21,401 nt of DNA from Bacteroidales bacterium UBA1219 (GTDB lineage Bacteria > Bacteroidota > Bacteroidia > Bacteroidales > P3). The stretch covers positions 1 through 21,401 of the forward strand of contig DBXF01000069.1 of NCBI GenBank assembly GCA_002309295.1, given 5' to 3'. Below the pieces are notes generated by a model. That model saw only the letters and a list, made by a program, of their open reading frames with translations. It ran no database searches and was not told where the DNA came from. Shown in pieces: positions 14,445-21,401 of this stretch. Positions within the stretch are counted from its first letter, which is position 1; each line of letters begins with the position of its first letter. The translations under genes and the position numbers were made by a program.

Positions 14445-15188
14445 TCACTCTTTGGCAAAATCGCGGACTTCGAGCTGTCCGTTGCAGAACACAGCGTAGT
14501 TGCGGTTTTCTATCCACTCGCCTATCACAAAAAACTGCGAGTTTTCGCCAACTACCTCGTTTTCAACTCTATGGCGATGGCCAAAGACAAACAGATCGTA
14601 GTGTTTCTCCTTAAGTTTGGCCTCGCAGAACACCGGCACCTCGTTGGGACGGCACTGCTTTTTTATGTTTTTCTTGCCTTTGCGGCGACTGCTCAGCGAC
14701 CATTTTTTTGCTATCGAGAAACCCACCCACGGGTGCAGTGCCGCGAAAGCGCGCTGGCACAGCCTCGAGGCGAACACACGTTTCAAAGCGTTGTACGATT
14801 TGTTCATTTTGGTAAGTCCGTCGCCGTGGCCGACGAGCAACAACTTGCCATCTATCTCGAACTCAGCGGGTTGAGTATAGGTTTTGATTCCAAGTTCCTT
14901 TTCCAGATAATCGAACACCCACATATCGTGGTTGCCGGTGAAAAAACAAATCTCCACCCCGCTGTCGGCGAGTTCGGCCAGCTTGCCGAGCACACGCACG
15001 AAACCGCGCGGCACCACATGTTTGTACGAAAACCAGAAATCGAAGATGTCGCCGAGCAGGAAAAGTTTGTTGCCGTCGGCTTTCACCTTGTCGAGCCAGC
15101 GCACGAAATCGGCTTCGCGCCCACGGCTGTCGGGCGGTGCACCGAAATGGGTGTCGGAAACGAAATATGCTTTTTCGGGTGATGACAT
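14445..15188 (-). CDS. lpxH: UDP-2,3-diacylglucosamine diphosphatase
   Basis: Cleaves UDP-2,3-diacylglucosamine to lipid X and UMP, the fourth step of lipid A synthesis, at the inner face of the cytoplasmic membrane. The calcineurin-like phosphoesterase motifs are all present in order: SDTHFG (11-16), GDIFDFW (46-52), GNHD (85-88), GHGD (120-123) and FGHRHR (202-207). The length, 247 residues, is normal for LpxH of Bacteroidetes. It begins five bases after the stop of the DUF4369 lipoprotein gene, so the two are surely co-transcribed. Related phosphoesterases of other function exist, but the motif set and the FDFW signature fit LpxH well. Confidence 0.88.
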   Translation of the reverse strand: MSSPEKAYFVSDTHFGAPPDSRGREADFVRWLDKVKADGNKLFLLGDIFDFWFSYKHVVPRGFVRVLGKLAELADSGVEICFFTGNHDMWVFDYLEKELGIKTYTQPAEFEIDGKLLLVGHGDGLTKMNKSYNALKRVFASRLCQRAFAALHPWVGFSIAKKWSLSSRRKGKKNIKKQCRPNEVPVFCEAKLKEKHYDLFVFGHRHRVENEVVGENSQFFVIGEWIENRNYAVFCNGQLEVRDFAKE

Positions 15189-15193
15189 GGCTT

Positions 15194-15985
15194 TTATTCT
15201 TCGGTATTTCCCAATGTTACAATGGCTTGCGGCTGTTGGCTCTGCTGCATGTTGTATTGCACACGCAGGTGTTCCACGGTGTTGCGGAAATTGAGTGTGT
15301 GCGGATTGTCGGGCAGGGCGACGTCGAGGGTGTCGGCTATCATCTCGTAGTAATAGAAATCTTCGGTGGCGGGATTTATCAGCGGACGGGTGTTGAAGGT
15401 TTTGTAAAGAGCTATCAGCGTGGAAAGCGAGCCTTTGTTACGTTCGATGAACGACACCACATACTGCTGTTGCTGTGCGTAAGCCTCTTTGTAAACGGAG
15501 TCGAGTGCTGGTTTCTGCTTTTTGATACAATTGGTGTCGCCTTTGCAGTCGGCCACAAGTTGGTCGAAAGCGCGGGCAATGGAGTCGAGGCGCTGTTCGC
15601 CGAATTTGGTGTAGTCGTTGAGTTGCCACAAAAGGATGGAGCCTTCAGAGCCTTTCACTTGATAAGTGGGCGAAAAATGGTCGTAATCACCTGTAAGCGT
15701 GATAGTTTCGCCATAATTCGGCAGAAGCATCACAAAGTCCAGCGACGACACTTTCACGTTGTAGAAACTTTGGTAGGGCATTTCGTAAGTGAACGAAAAA
15801 TGGCCGTCCTTGTCGAGCAGAATACTGTCGATAGGAATCATCTCCTTAGGCGCAATCTCCTCAATAACAACGTATTTGCCAGCGCCATTCTGCAATGTCC
15901 CCTCAATGGTGAAAGTATTTTTCTTGCCACACGAAAACATCAGTGCGACGATGGCCAAACAAAGGTATAAATATTTTGTATTCAT
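15194..15985 (-). CDS. DUF4369 lipoprotein without thioredoxin domain
   Basis: A 263-residue predicted lipoprotein: signal peptide with lipobox LMFSC-GKKN (Cys19), then FTIEGTLQNGAGKYVVIEEI, the start of a DUF4369 domain (to about residue 115), then a mostly helical part (about 116-245). In many Bacteroidetes proteins DUF4369 is followed by an AhpC/TSA or thioredoxin domain with a CxxC; here the chain stops at GNTEE and no CxxC is present. There is no room for one, because lpxH begins five bases later. The start codon directly follows the aroC stop (no gap). Possibly a periplasmic binding or scaffolding protein; function not known. Confidence 0.82.
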   Translation of the reverse strand: MNTKYLYLCLAIVALMFSCGKKNTFTIEGTLQNGAGKYVVIEEIAPKEMIPIDSILLDKDGHFSFTYEMPYQSFYNVKVSSLDFVMLLPNYGETITLTGDYDHFSPTYQVKGSEGSILLWQLNDYTKFGEQRLDSIARAFDQLVADCKGDTNCIKKQKPALDSVYKEAYAQQQQYVVSFIERNKGSLSTLIALYKTFNTRPLINPATEDFYYYEMIADTLDVALPDNPHTLNFRNTVEHLRVQYNMQQSQQPQAIVTLGNTEE

Positions 15986-17044
15986 CTAATTTTGAGTTTT
16001 TTGAAATAAAAACGCATCCATTATTACAAGAGCCGCCATGCTCTGCACGATAGGCACTGCGCGGGGCACCTGACAGCAATCGTGGCGACCACCGATTTCC
16101 ACCTCCACGGCCTTGCCGTCGGAAGTAATGCAAGGCATTGGTTTGCCCAGAGTTACCACAGGATGGAACGCCACCGAAAAACGAATGTCCATGCCGTTGG
16201 AGATGCCGCCCTGAATGCCACCGCTGTGGTTAGTCTTGGTCGTAAAATCGGCGTTGAAAAGGTCAGCGTAGGTGCTGCCCGTCATCGCTGCGGAGGCGAA
16301 CCCCTCCCCTATCTCGAAACCGCGCGCCGAGGGGATGCTCATCATAGCGTGGGCAAGGGTGGCACTGAGTTTGTCGAACACGGGCTCGCCCAAGCCTGCC
16401 TTGCAACCACTTATCACACAAGTAATTACCCCGCCCAACGTATCGCCTTTCTGCTGTGTTTCGGCAATAATGGCTGACATCTTGGCTTCGGCATCGGGGT
16501 CGGGGCAACGCAAGGGAGATTGCTCTGTAGTCTGAAAATCAAGGTTTTGAGTGTTGGACACTTTTACGTTTCCAATCTGCGTTACGCAGGCGTCGATAGT
16601 TATCCCTTGCTGTTCAAGGAATTGCATTGCCAATGCACCTGCCACCACCCGTGCCACCGTCTCGCGTGCAGAGGCGCGTCCGCCGCCACGATGATCGCGG
16701 ATGCCGTACTTGGCCTGGTATGTGTAGTCGGCGTGCGAGGGACGGAAAACGTCTTTCAACTGTTCGTAATCGTCGGAGTTATGTTTTTGGTTTTCAACAT
16801 CAAAAGCAATTGGCGTGCCGAGCGTTACGCCGTCTTTTATTCCCGAAAGGAAACGCACCTTGTCGGGTTCGCAACGCGGGGTTTCAAAGTTTTGCGAGGG
16901 TCGGCGGCGGGCCATCAGCTGATGGATTTTGGCTTCGTCTATCTGCACTCCGGCGGGAAAACCGTCCACCACGCCGCCCACGGCCTCGCCGTGCGACTCG
17001 CCGAAGGTGGTCAGTCTTAAAACAGTGCCGAAAGTGTTTCCCAT
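15986..17044 (-). CDS. aroC: Chorismate synthase
   Basis: Converts 5-enolpyruvylshikimate-3-phosphate to chorismate, the last step of the shikimate pathway, with reduced FMN as cofactor. The family signatures are complete: TFGESHGEAVGG (about 13-24), RPSHADYTY (101-109), RGGGRASARETVARVVAGA (119-137) and GGIQGGISNGMDI further on. The two conserved histidines (in GESHG and RPSHAD) are present. Length, 352 residues, is normal. First gene of a tight run with the DUF4369 lipoprotein and lpxH. No other aromatic amino acid gene is nearby. No TAnnTTTG element is seen in the 86 bases upstream. Confidence 0.97.
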   Translation of the reverse strand: MGNTFGTVLRLTTFGESHGEAVGGVVDGFPAGVQIDEAKIHQLMARRRPSQNFETPRCEPDKVRFLSGIKDGVTLGTPIAFDVENQKHNSDDYEQLKDVFRPSHADYTYQAKYGIRDHRGGGRASARETVARVVAGALAMQFLEQQGITIDACVTQIGNVKVSNTQNLDFQTTEQSPLRCPDPDAEAKMSAIIAETQQKGDTLGGVITCVISGCKAGLGEPVFDKLSATLAHAMMSIPSARGFEIGEGFASAAMTGSTYADLFNADFTTKTNHSGGIQGGISNGMDIRFSVAFHPVVTLGKPMPCITSDGKAVEVEIGGRHDCCQVPRAVPIVQSMAALVIMDAFLFQKTQN

Positions 17045-17064
17045 TGCCTTGTTATTATAGCGAA

Positions 17065-17103
17065 AAGAAGTTCAAACTCACCTGCGGCAAACTCAAACTT
17101 CTT
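17065..17103 (-). terminator. Possible weak terminator after the FKBP gene
   Basis: AAGAAGTT (17065-17072) and AACTTCTT (17096-17103) form an 8-bp stem with a 23-base loop; on the minus strand it is followed by TTCG, only a weak T stretch. It lies 28 bases after the FKBP stop. Confidence 0.3.
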
Positions 17104-17130
17104 ATTTTATCCTTTACGGTACGATGTTTA

Positions 17131-17844
17131 TTACTTTTGCGTATCTTCGACCTTGATGAGTTCCACCTCGAAAATGATGGCGGCTCCCGGAGGTATCATC
17201 CCTGCCTGTTGCTGACCGTAGGCCAGTTCGTTGGGGATGTAGAACATATATTTCGAGCCTTCTTTCATCAGCTGCAGACCTTCGCCCCAACCTTTGATAA
17301 CTTGGTTCAGCCCAATAGTGAGCGGTTGGTTGCGGTCGTACGAGCTGTCGAACTTGGTGCCGTCGATAAGGGTGCCTGTGTAGTGGCAGGTCACTGTGCC
17401 GCCGGCTTCGGGTTTCTTGCCCGTGCCTTCCTTCAGCACCTTGTACTGCAAGCCCGATTCGGTAACGATAACGGATTTGCTTTTCTTGTTCTCTTCGAGG
17501 AATTTACGGCCTTCGGCGAGAGTCTTTTCAAGTTTCTCGTTGTAGAGACGTTGCATCTCGTTTTGGTATCTTTGGAACACCTGCTGCATCTGCTCGGTGG
17601 TGTAGCCGGGTTTATCCTTGCTAGCATCCTCTATACCTTTTTTAAACACCTCCCAGTTGATGCCGAATTCGCCCACATTTTGAGAAAGAGCATGGAATGC
17701 GTCGATACCCATGGCATACGAAACGGAATCCTGAAGGGTTTTCAGTTTTGCCGAAGGCTTGTAGGTCTTCTGTTGGGCTGTGTTGTCCTGTGCCCACATA
17801 GCCAAAGGCAATGCGAGGGCGATAATCAGTGCTATTTTTTTCAT
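17131..17844 (-). CDS. FKBP-type peptidyl-prolyl isomerase, periplasmic
   Basis: Speeds up cis-trans isomerisation of proline bonds in folding envelope proteins. A signal peptide (MKKIALIIALALPLAMWAQ) directs it to the periplasm. An N-terminal helical dimerisation domain (about 30-120, rich in Gln, Glu and Lys: QMQQVFQRYQNEMQRLYNEK) is followed by the FKBP domain (about 128-233), with VTCHYTGTLIDGTKFDSSYD, IKGWGEGLQLMKEGSK, YIPNELAYG and IPPGAAIIFEVELIKV. This is the Mip/FkpA architecture and length (237 residues). It sits between aroC and butyrate kinase and seems to be its own unit, since a terminator lies directly upstream. Confidence 0.93.
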   Translation of the reverse strand: MKKIALIIALALPLAMWAQDNTAQQKTYKPSAKLKTLQDSVSYAMGIDAFHALSQNVGEFGINWEVFKKGIEDASKDKPGYTTEQMQQVFQRYQNEMQRLYNEKLEKTLAEGRKFLEENKKSKSVIVTESGLQYKVLKEGTGKKPEAGGTVTCHYTGTLIDGTKFDSSYDRNQPLTIGLNQVIKGWGEGLQLMKEGSKYMFYIPNELAYGQQQAGMIPPGAAIIFEVELIKVEDTQK

Positions 17845-17864
17845 TTCGATAAGAAAAAGAGTTT

Positions 17865-17895
17865 AAAAAAGCCCTCCCATTTGTAATGAAAGGGC
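17865..17895 (-). terminator. Intrinsic terminator of butyrate kinase gene
   Basis: On the minus strand GCCCT (17895-17891) pairs with AGGGC (17875-17871); inside, after a 2x2 internal loop, CATT pairs with AATG around a three-base loop. Six T (17870-17865) follow. It starts 18 bases after the stop at 17914. Confidence 0.75.
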
Positions 17896-17913
17896 GATGT
17901 GATTTATCAAAAA

Positions 17914-19008
17914 TTAAACGTATTCTTTCACTTTAGCCACTCCGTCGAGCACCTCTTTGCCGCAGATGGCGAGGGCTAGCATCTCGTTTTCGCCTTTGTA
18001 AACCTTAACGGGGGCTATCCAGTCCACATGTTCCTGAATCTGAGCCATCCACGGTTTGCTGTAGGCTATGCCACCGGTGAGGAGTATGGCGTCCACCTTG
18101 CCGTTAACTACGGCTGCCAAGCGGCTGATTTCGAGCGACACCTGATAGCAGAAAGCATCGACAAGGAGTTTGCAGTGCTCGTCGCCGGCGAGGGCTTTTT
18201 TCTCCACCTCGTAGGCGTCGTTGGTGCCCAGGTAAGCCACAAATCCGCCTTCGGCGGTAATCATTTTCTTGATGTCCTCTTTGGAGTATTTGCCGCTGAA
18301 GCACACGTCGATAAGCTTGCTGGCGTTGATGGAGCCTGCACGTGTGGGCGAGAAAGCGCCGAGGCCGCAAAGGGCGCGGTTCACTTCAACAACACGGCCG
18401 TGGTTGTGGATACCCACGGAAACGCCGCCGCCGAGGTGGGCGATGATAAGGTTCATGTCCTCGTAGCGTTTGCCCTGCTCGCGGGCATAGAGCTTGGCTG
18501 TCATTTTCTGGTTGAGGCAGTGCCAGATAACGCCTTCGCGGTGCGGGTCCATGTCAAACACGGGGTGACCGGTGATTTTGGCGTGGTCGGGACGTTCGTC
18601 AACGATGCCGGGGTCGGCGATGTAGGCGTCGCCCAAGCCAATCTCCTTGGCGATACTGTCGGCGATGAGTGCGCCGAGGTTGCAGGCGTGCTTGCCCTGA
18701 ATGCCTTCGTGGCACTCCTGTTTCATGAGTTCGTTCACACGATAGGTGCCCGATTCGCAAGGACGGGTAAGACCGCCGCGACCAACAACGATGGCTATCT
18801 CGTCGGTGGAAACGTTGTGCTTGGCCAGCATGTCGAGTATGGCTGTCTTACGGTAGTCGAACTGGTCGGCCACTTCCTTGAAATTCTGGATTTCTTCGAT
18901 GGGGTGTTTGATGTTTTCGGTGAAGACTTCGTTTTCGCCTTCAAAAATGGAAGCCTTGGTGGATGTGGCTCCCGGATTGATTACTAAGGTAAATTTCTTT
19001 TCTGCCAT
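17914..19008 (-). CDS. buk: Butyrate kinase
   Basis: Interconverts butyryl-phosphate plus ADP and butyrate plus ATP; members of this ASKHA-fold family can also act on branched-chain or other short acyl phosphates. Motifs: INPGATSTK (10-18, phosphate loop), GRGGLTRPCESGTY, AHLGGGVSVGIHNHG (adenosine-binding region), FSPTRAGSIN and LLTGGIAYSK near the C-terminus. Length, 364 residues, is normal. ATG at 19008 (MAEKKFTL) was chosen over the longer frame because it lies after the TAnnTTTG element at 19045-19052. No phosphate butyryltransferase gene is within the window, so the partner must be elsewhere or the kinase may serve another acyl phosphate. It has its own terminator. Confidence 0.95.
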   Translation of the reverse strand: MAEKKFTLVINPGATSTKASIFEGENEVFTENIKHPIEEIQNFKEVADQFDYRKTAILDMLAKHNVSTDEIAIVVGRGGLTRPCESGTYRVNELMKQECHEGIQGKHACNLGALIADSIAKEIGLGDAYIADPGIVDERPDHAKITGHPVFDMDPHREGVIWHCLNQKMTAKLYAREQGKRYEDMNLIIAHLGGGVSVGIHNHGRVVEVNRALCGLGAFSPTRAGSINASKLIDVCFSGKYSKEDIKKMITAEGGFVAYLGTNDAYEVEKKALAGDEHCKLLVDAFCYQVSLEISRLAAVVNGKVDAILLTGGIAYSKPWMAQIQEHVDWIAPVKVYKGENEMLALAICGKEVLDGVAKVKEYV

Positions 19009-19044
19009 ATTGTTTTTTCTATTTTTTTCTATAAATGTTGTTTG

Positions 19045-19075
19045 CAAAGATACTGATTTTTTTTCAGTTTCACAA
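19045..19075 (-). promoter_or_regulatory. Promoter of butyrate kinase gene
   Basis: TATCTTTG on the minus strand (19052-19045) matches TAnnTTTG, and a TTG (19075-19073) lies 20 bases upstream, the usual -33 spacing. The -7 element ends 36 bases before the ATG at 19008. Confidence 0.6.
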
Positions 19076-19154
19076 TACTTTTTGCATCTTATGAGAAAAA
19101 GTTTTCACTATTTTTTTTCAATCATTTAATCTTTAGACACTTGTAATTTAATAA

Positions 19155-21401
19155 CTACTTTTCAGAATTGTCCTCTTGCGAAAGAGACATGATTTTTTTC
19201 ACATTATTTTCCTCACATACTATCCAAACGATGTCATCGGAGAGCAATATTTCGTCGGACTCGGGGTTCATCATCAGCTCATCGTTGCGTTCGATAGCTA
19301 TCACCAGAGCCTGGTAACTTTCACGAATGGCAGCTTTGCGGATGGAACTACCGTTGAAAGGATGATTTTCGGTAATAAGCAGGGAGTAGAGGTCCATCTG
19401 TTGGCGTGCCGACTTGGGTTTTATTAGTTCGTCGTCAATCTCCACAAGGGATTTGAGTGCCGCCACCTGCTCGTCGCTGCCAACGATGGTAATCTTGTCA
19501 GCGGGGTAAAGCACCGTGTCGCGGCTCGGCAGGTTGATGACCGCTTTTCCGCGCGTTATGGAGACGATGTTCACTTCGTATTTCTCCCTGAGCTGAAGGT
19601 CTTTGAGAGTCTTGCCCACAAACTCGGAGTCGCTGCTTATCACCATCTGCTCGAGGTAGAAATTTTTCGCCTCCTTTTCGGGAATCAGCACGGGAGCCTG
19701 CTTTTTCTTTTCCTCGGCACGCACGTTGAGGTTGTGCATAAACCTCGACTCAATCTGTTGATAGAAATGCAGGATGCTTTTGGAATTTCGTATCAGAATG
19801 AACAAAACAAAACCTATTACCAGTAGATAGCCGGTGGCAAGGTTGACATACGAGGTCATCACCACACCAAGGAAAATTAAGGCTGCAATGTAACGCGACA
19901 GCGACAACGACACAAGCAGTCCGTAGTTGATTTTGCGTTCCTGCAACAGTTTCTTCAGCAGGGTGAAAGCCTTGTTTTTTTTGCTTATCAGAGCGCGCAA
20001 GAATGGTGCCATCACCAACAAAGTTATAGCAGCTCCTACCACGCCGCCCCAGAAACCTTCTATCTTGGTGGTTATAAAAGGTTTCAGGAACAAATTAGAA
20101 ATCAGTATTATAGCCACGAGAATGGAGCCGTAGATAGCGAGAGCGAAGAGCTGTGCTTTAACGTAATCGCGCACATTGTTTTCCTGCTCCACACTCTTTG
20201 TTCCCGAGCTATAGCGGCTTAGCAACAGCTTGGCCTTTTCGGGGATATGTGGGTACACTTTGTTGTACACCGGCACCGAAAGGCGCATAAAGAAAGGCGT
20301 GAAGAAGGTGGTGATGATAGACACCGACACTATGATGGGGTACATAAACGGATCTATCACTTTGAAACTCAAGCCTAAAGTGGCGATGATAAACGAGAAC
20401 TCACCTATCTGCGAGAAGCAGAAACCCGCCTGCATGGAGGTTTTCAAGTCCTGACCGGAGATAAGCACGCCCACGGTGGCGCTGAAACTCTTGATAAACA
20501 TCACCGCCAAGGTTATCACCACAATGGGAAGCCAGTACTGCACCAGCACATGCGGGTCGATAAGCATGCCCACGGTGACGAAAAAGATGGCCCCGAACAG
20601 GTTTTTGATGGGGTTCACAAGGGTGTGAATCTTGTCCGCCTCGATGGTCTCGGCAAGGATGGAGCCCATCATAAAGGCACCCAGAGCCTCCGAAAAACCG
20701 GCCTTTGTGGCCAGATACACCATGCCGAAACACAAGCCGATGGAAAACACCAGCAGCGTCTCCTCGCCCATCAGCTTGCGCGATTTCTGCAACAGCGTGG
20801 GAATTACGTAGATACCCACTATAAACCAGATTATCAGAAAGAACATCAGTTTTACAAGGCTGAACGCCAGCTGAATGCCGTCGAACGACTTACTAACTGA
20901 TATTGTGGAAAGTACCACCAACAGCAGCACCGCCACGAGGTCCTCCACCACAAGCACCCCGAACACTATGTTGGTGAACTTGTGACGTTTCATGTTCAAA
21001 TCCTCGAAAGCCTTGATAATGATGGTGGTGGACGAGATGGAGAGCATGCAGCCGAGGAAGATGCAGTTCATGTCCTTCCAGCCGATGATTTTGCCTATGG
21101 TGTAACCCACGGTGAACATTATCACCAGCTCGGTGATGGCCGTTACCGCGCCCGTGGCACCCACAACTTTCAACCGTTTGAAACTGAACTCCAAACCCAA
21201 GGCAAAGAGCAGGAACACCACGCCTATCTTGCCCCACACGTTTATGTCGGCCACATCGGTGATGCCCGGGAACAGGTTGAACGCCGGACCGATAAGGAAA
21301 CCGGCCACGATGTAGCCGAGCACTACAGGCTGCCTGAGCCATTTGAAAATTATTGTGGTGAGACCGGCCGTTACAAGTATCAGCGCAAGGTCGGAAAACA
21401 A
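19155..21401 (-). CDS. CPA2-family cation/proton antiporter with two RCK-C domains, 5' end cut
   Basis: Inner-membrane monovalent cation:proton antiporter of the CPA2 (KefB-like) family, for K+ or Na+ balance and pH control. The visible 748 residues start inside the first segment (FSDLALILVTAGLTTIIF), so the true start is probably a few residues beyond the right edge. Family signatures: RQPVVLGYIVAGFLIGP, LLFALGLEFSF, VVEDLVAVLLLV. About 12 helices fill residues 1-390; three or four more follow (about 410-560). The C-terminus has two TrkA-C (RCK-C) type domains, about 585-660 (ISSDSEFVGKTLKDLQLREK) and about 668-740 (NHPFNGSSIRKAAIRESY), but no Rossmann-type GxGxxG NAD-binding TrkA-N domain. 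RCK-C domains bind regulatory ligands in relatives. Confidence 0.92.
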   Translation of the reverse strand: MFSDLALILVTAGLTTIIFKWLRQPVVLGYIVAGFLIGPAFNLFPGITDVADINVWGKIGVVFLLFALGLEFSFKRLKVVGATGAVTAITELVIMFTVGYTIGKIIGWKDMNCIFLGCMLSISSTTIIIKAFEDLNMKRHKFTNIVFGVLVVEDLVAVLLLVVLSTISVSKSFDGIQLAFSLVKLMFFLIIWFIVGIYVIPTLLQKSRKLMGEETLLVFSIGLCFGMVYLATKAGFSEALGAFMMGSILAETIEADKIHTLVNPIKNLFGAIFFVTVGMLIDPHVLVQYWLPIVVITLAVMFIKSFSATVGVLISGQDLKTSMQAGFCFSQIGEFSFIIATLGLSFKVIDPFMYPIIVSVSIITTFFTPFFMRLSVPVYNKVYPHIPEKAKLLLSRYSSGTKSVEQENNVRDYVKAQLFALAIYGSILVAIILISNLFLKPFITTKIEGFWGGVVGAAITLLVMAPFLRALISKKNKAFTLLKKLLQERKINYGLLVSLSLSRYIAALIFLGVVMTSYVNLATGYLLVIGFVLFILIRNSKSILHFYQQIESRFMHNLNVRAEEKKKQAPVLIPEKEAKNFYLEQMVISSDSEFVGKTLKDLQLREKYEVNIVSITRGKAVINLPSRDTVLYPADKITIVGSDEQVAALKSLVEIDDELIKPKSARQQMDLYSLLITENHPFNGSSIRKAAIRESYQALVIAIERNDELMMNPESDEILLSDDIVWIVCEENNVKKIMSLSQEDNSEK

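Noticed and set aside
14378..14458. Longer N-terminus of the YugP-type peptidase from a TTG
   Set aside because: It would overlap lpxH and add an extra hydrophobic helix not typical of the family; ATG 14377 gives the usual length.
16627..17886. Long plus-strand open frame opposite aroC and the FKBP gene
   Set aside because: It runs across two well-supported minus-strand genes and gives a low-complexity, Arg-rich product with no domain.
18028..18987. Plus-strand open frame opposite butyrate kinase
   Set aside because: Antisense shadow of a fully conserved enzyme gene.

Overview
The window looks like chromosomal DNA of an uncultured member of the Bacteroidetes, most likely Bacteroidales. The signs are the TAnnTTTG promoter element a short distance before eight start codons, the lack of Shine-Dalgarno sequences, lipoproteins with an S-C-(D/N)-K start, DUF4369 and DUF3795 proteins, FISUMP-type surface domains and a type IX secretion (T9SS) sorting-like module. 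The order-level placement is an inference; no rRNA or tRNA gene is visible.

Layout. Nearly all genes lie on the minus strand. From left to right: the 5' three quarters of mutS (cut by the left edge); a 530-base gap with hairpins and a promoter; the only plus-strand block, an AT-richer operon of four paralogous FISUMP-domain surface proteins (2522-7499) closed by a strong terminator; a DUF4143-type ATPase whose upstream region carries four exact-period 32-bp repeats; an operon of DUF3795 protein, GNAT acetyltransferase and a HEAT-like protein; a second GNAT gene followed by a small unknown gene; a secreted protein, a two-helix membrane protein and a lipoprotein of unknown function; the run aroC / DUF4369 lipoprotein / lpxH / YugP-type metallopeptidase; a periplasmic FKBP isomerase; butyrate kinase with its own promoter and terminator; and most of a CPA2 cation/proton antiporter (cut by the right edge).

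How the genes fit together. The minus-strand genes are mainly housekeeping: mismatch repair, chorismate synthesis, lipid A synthesis, envelope folding, acyl-phosphate metabolism and ion homeostasis. The plus-strand operon is an accessory surface-protein module that appears to have grown by domain and gene duplication. Three intergenic regions (2152-2208, 9031-9119, 12178-12430) carry clusters of short perfect hairpins. Two of these can be aligned as copies of one element and differ by a paired C-to-T and G-to-A change that keeps the stem. This element, the 32-bp repeats before the ATPase gene and the FISUMP operon are the most unusual parts of the window. No complete new defence or mobile system could be identified.
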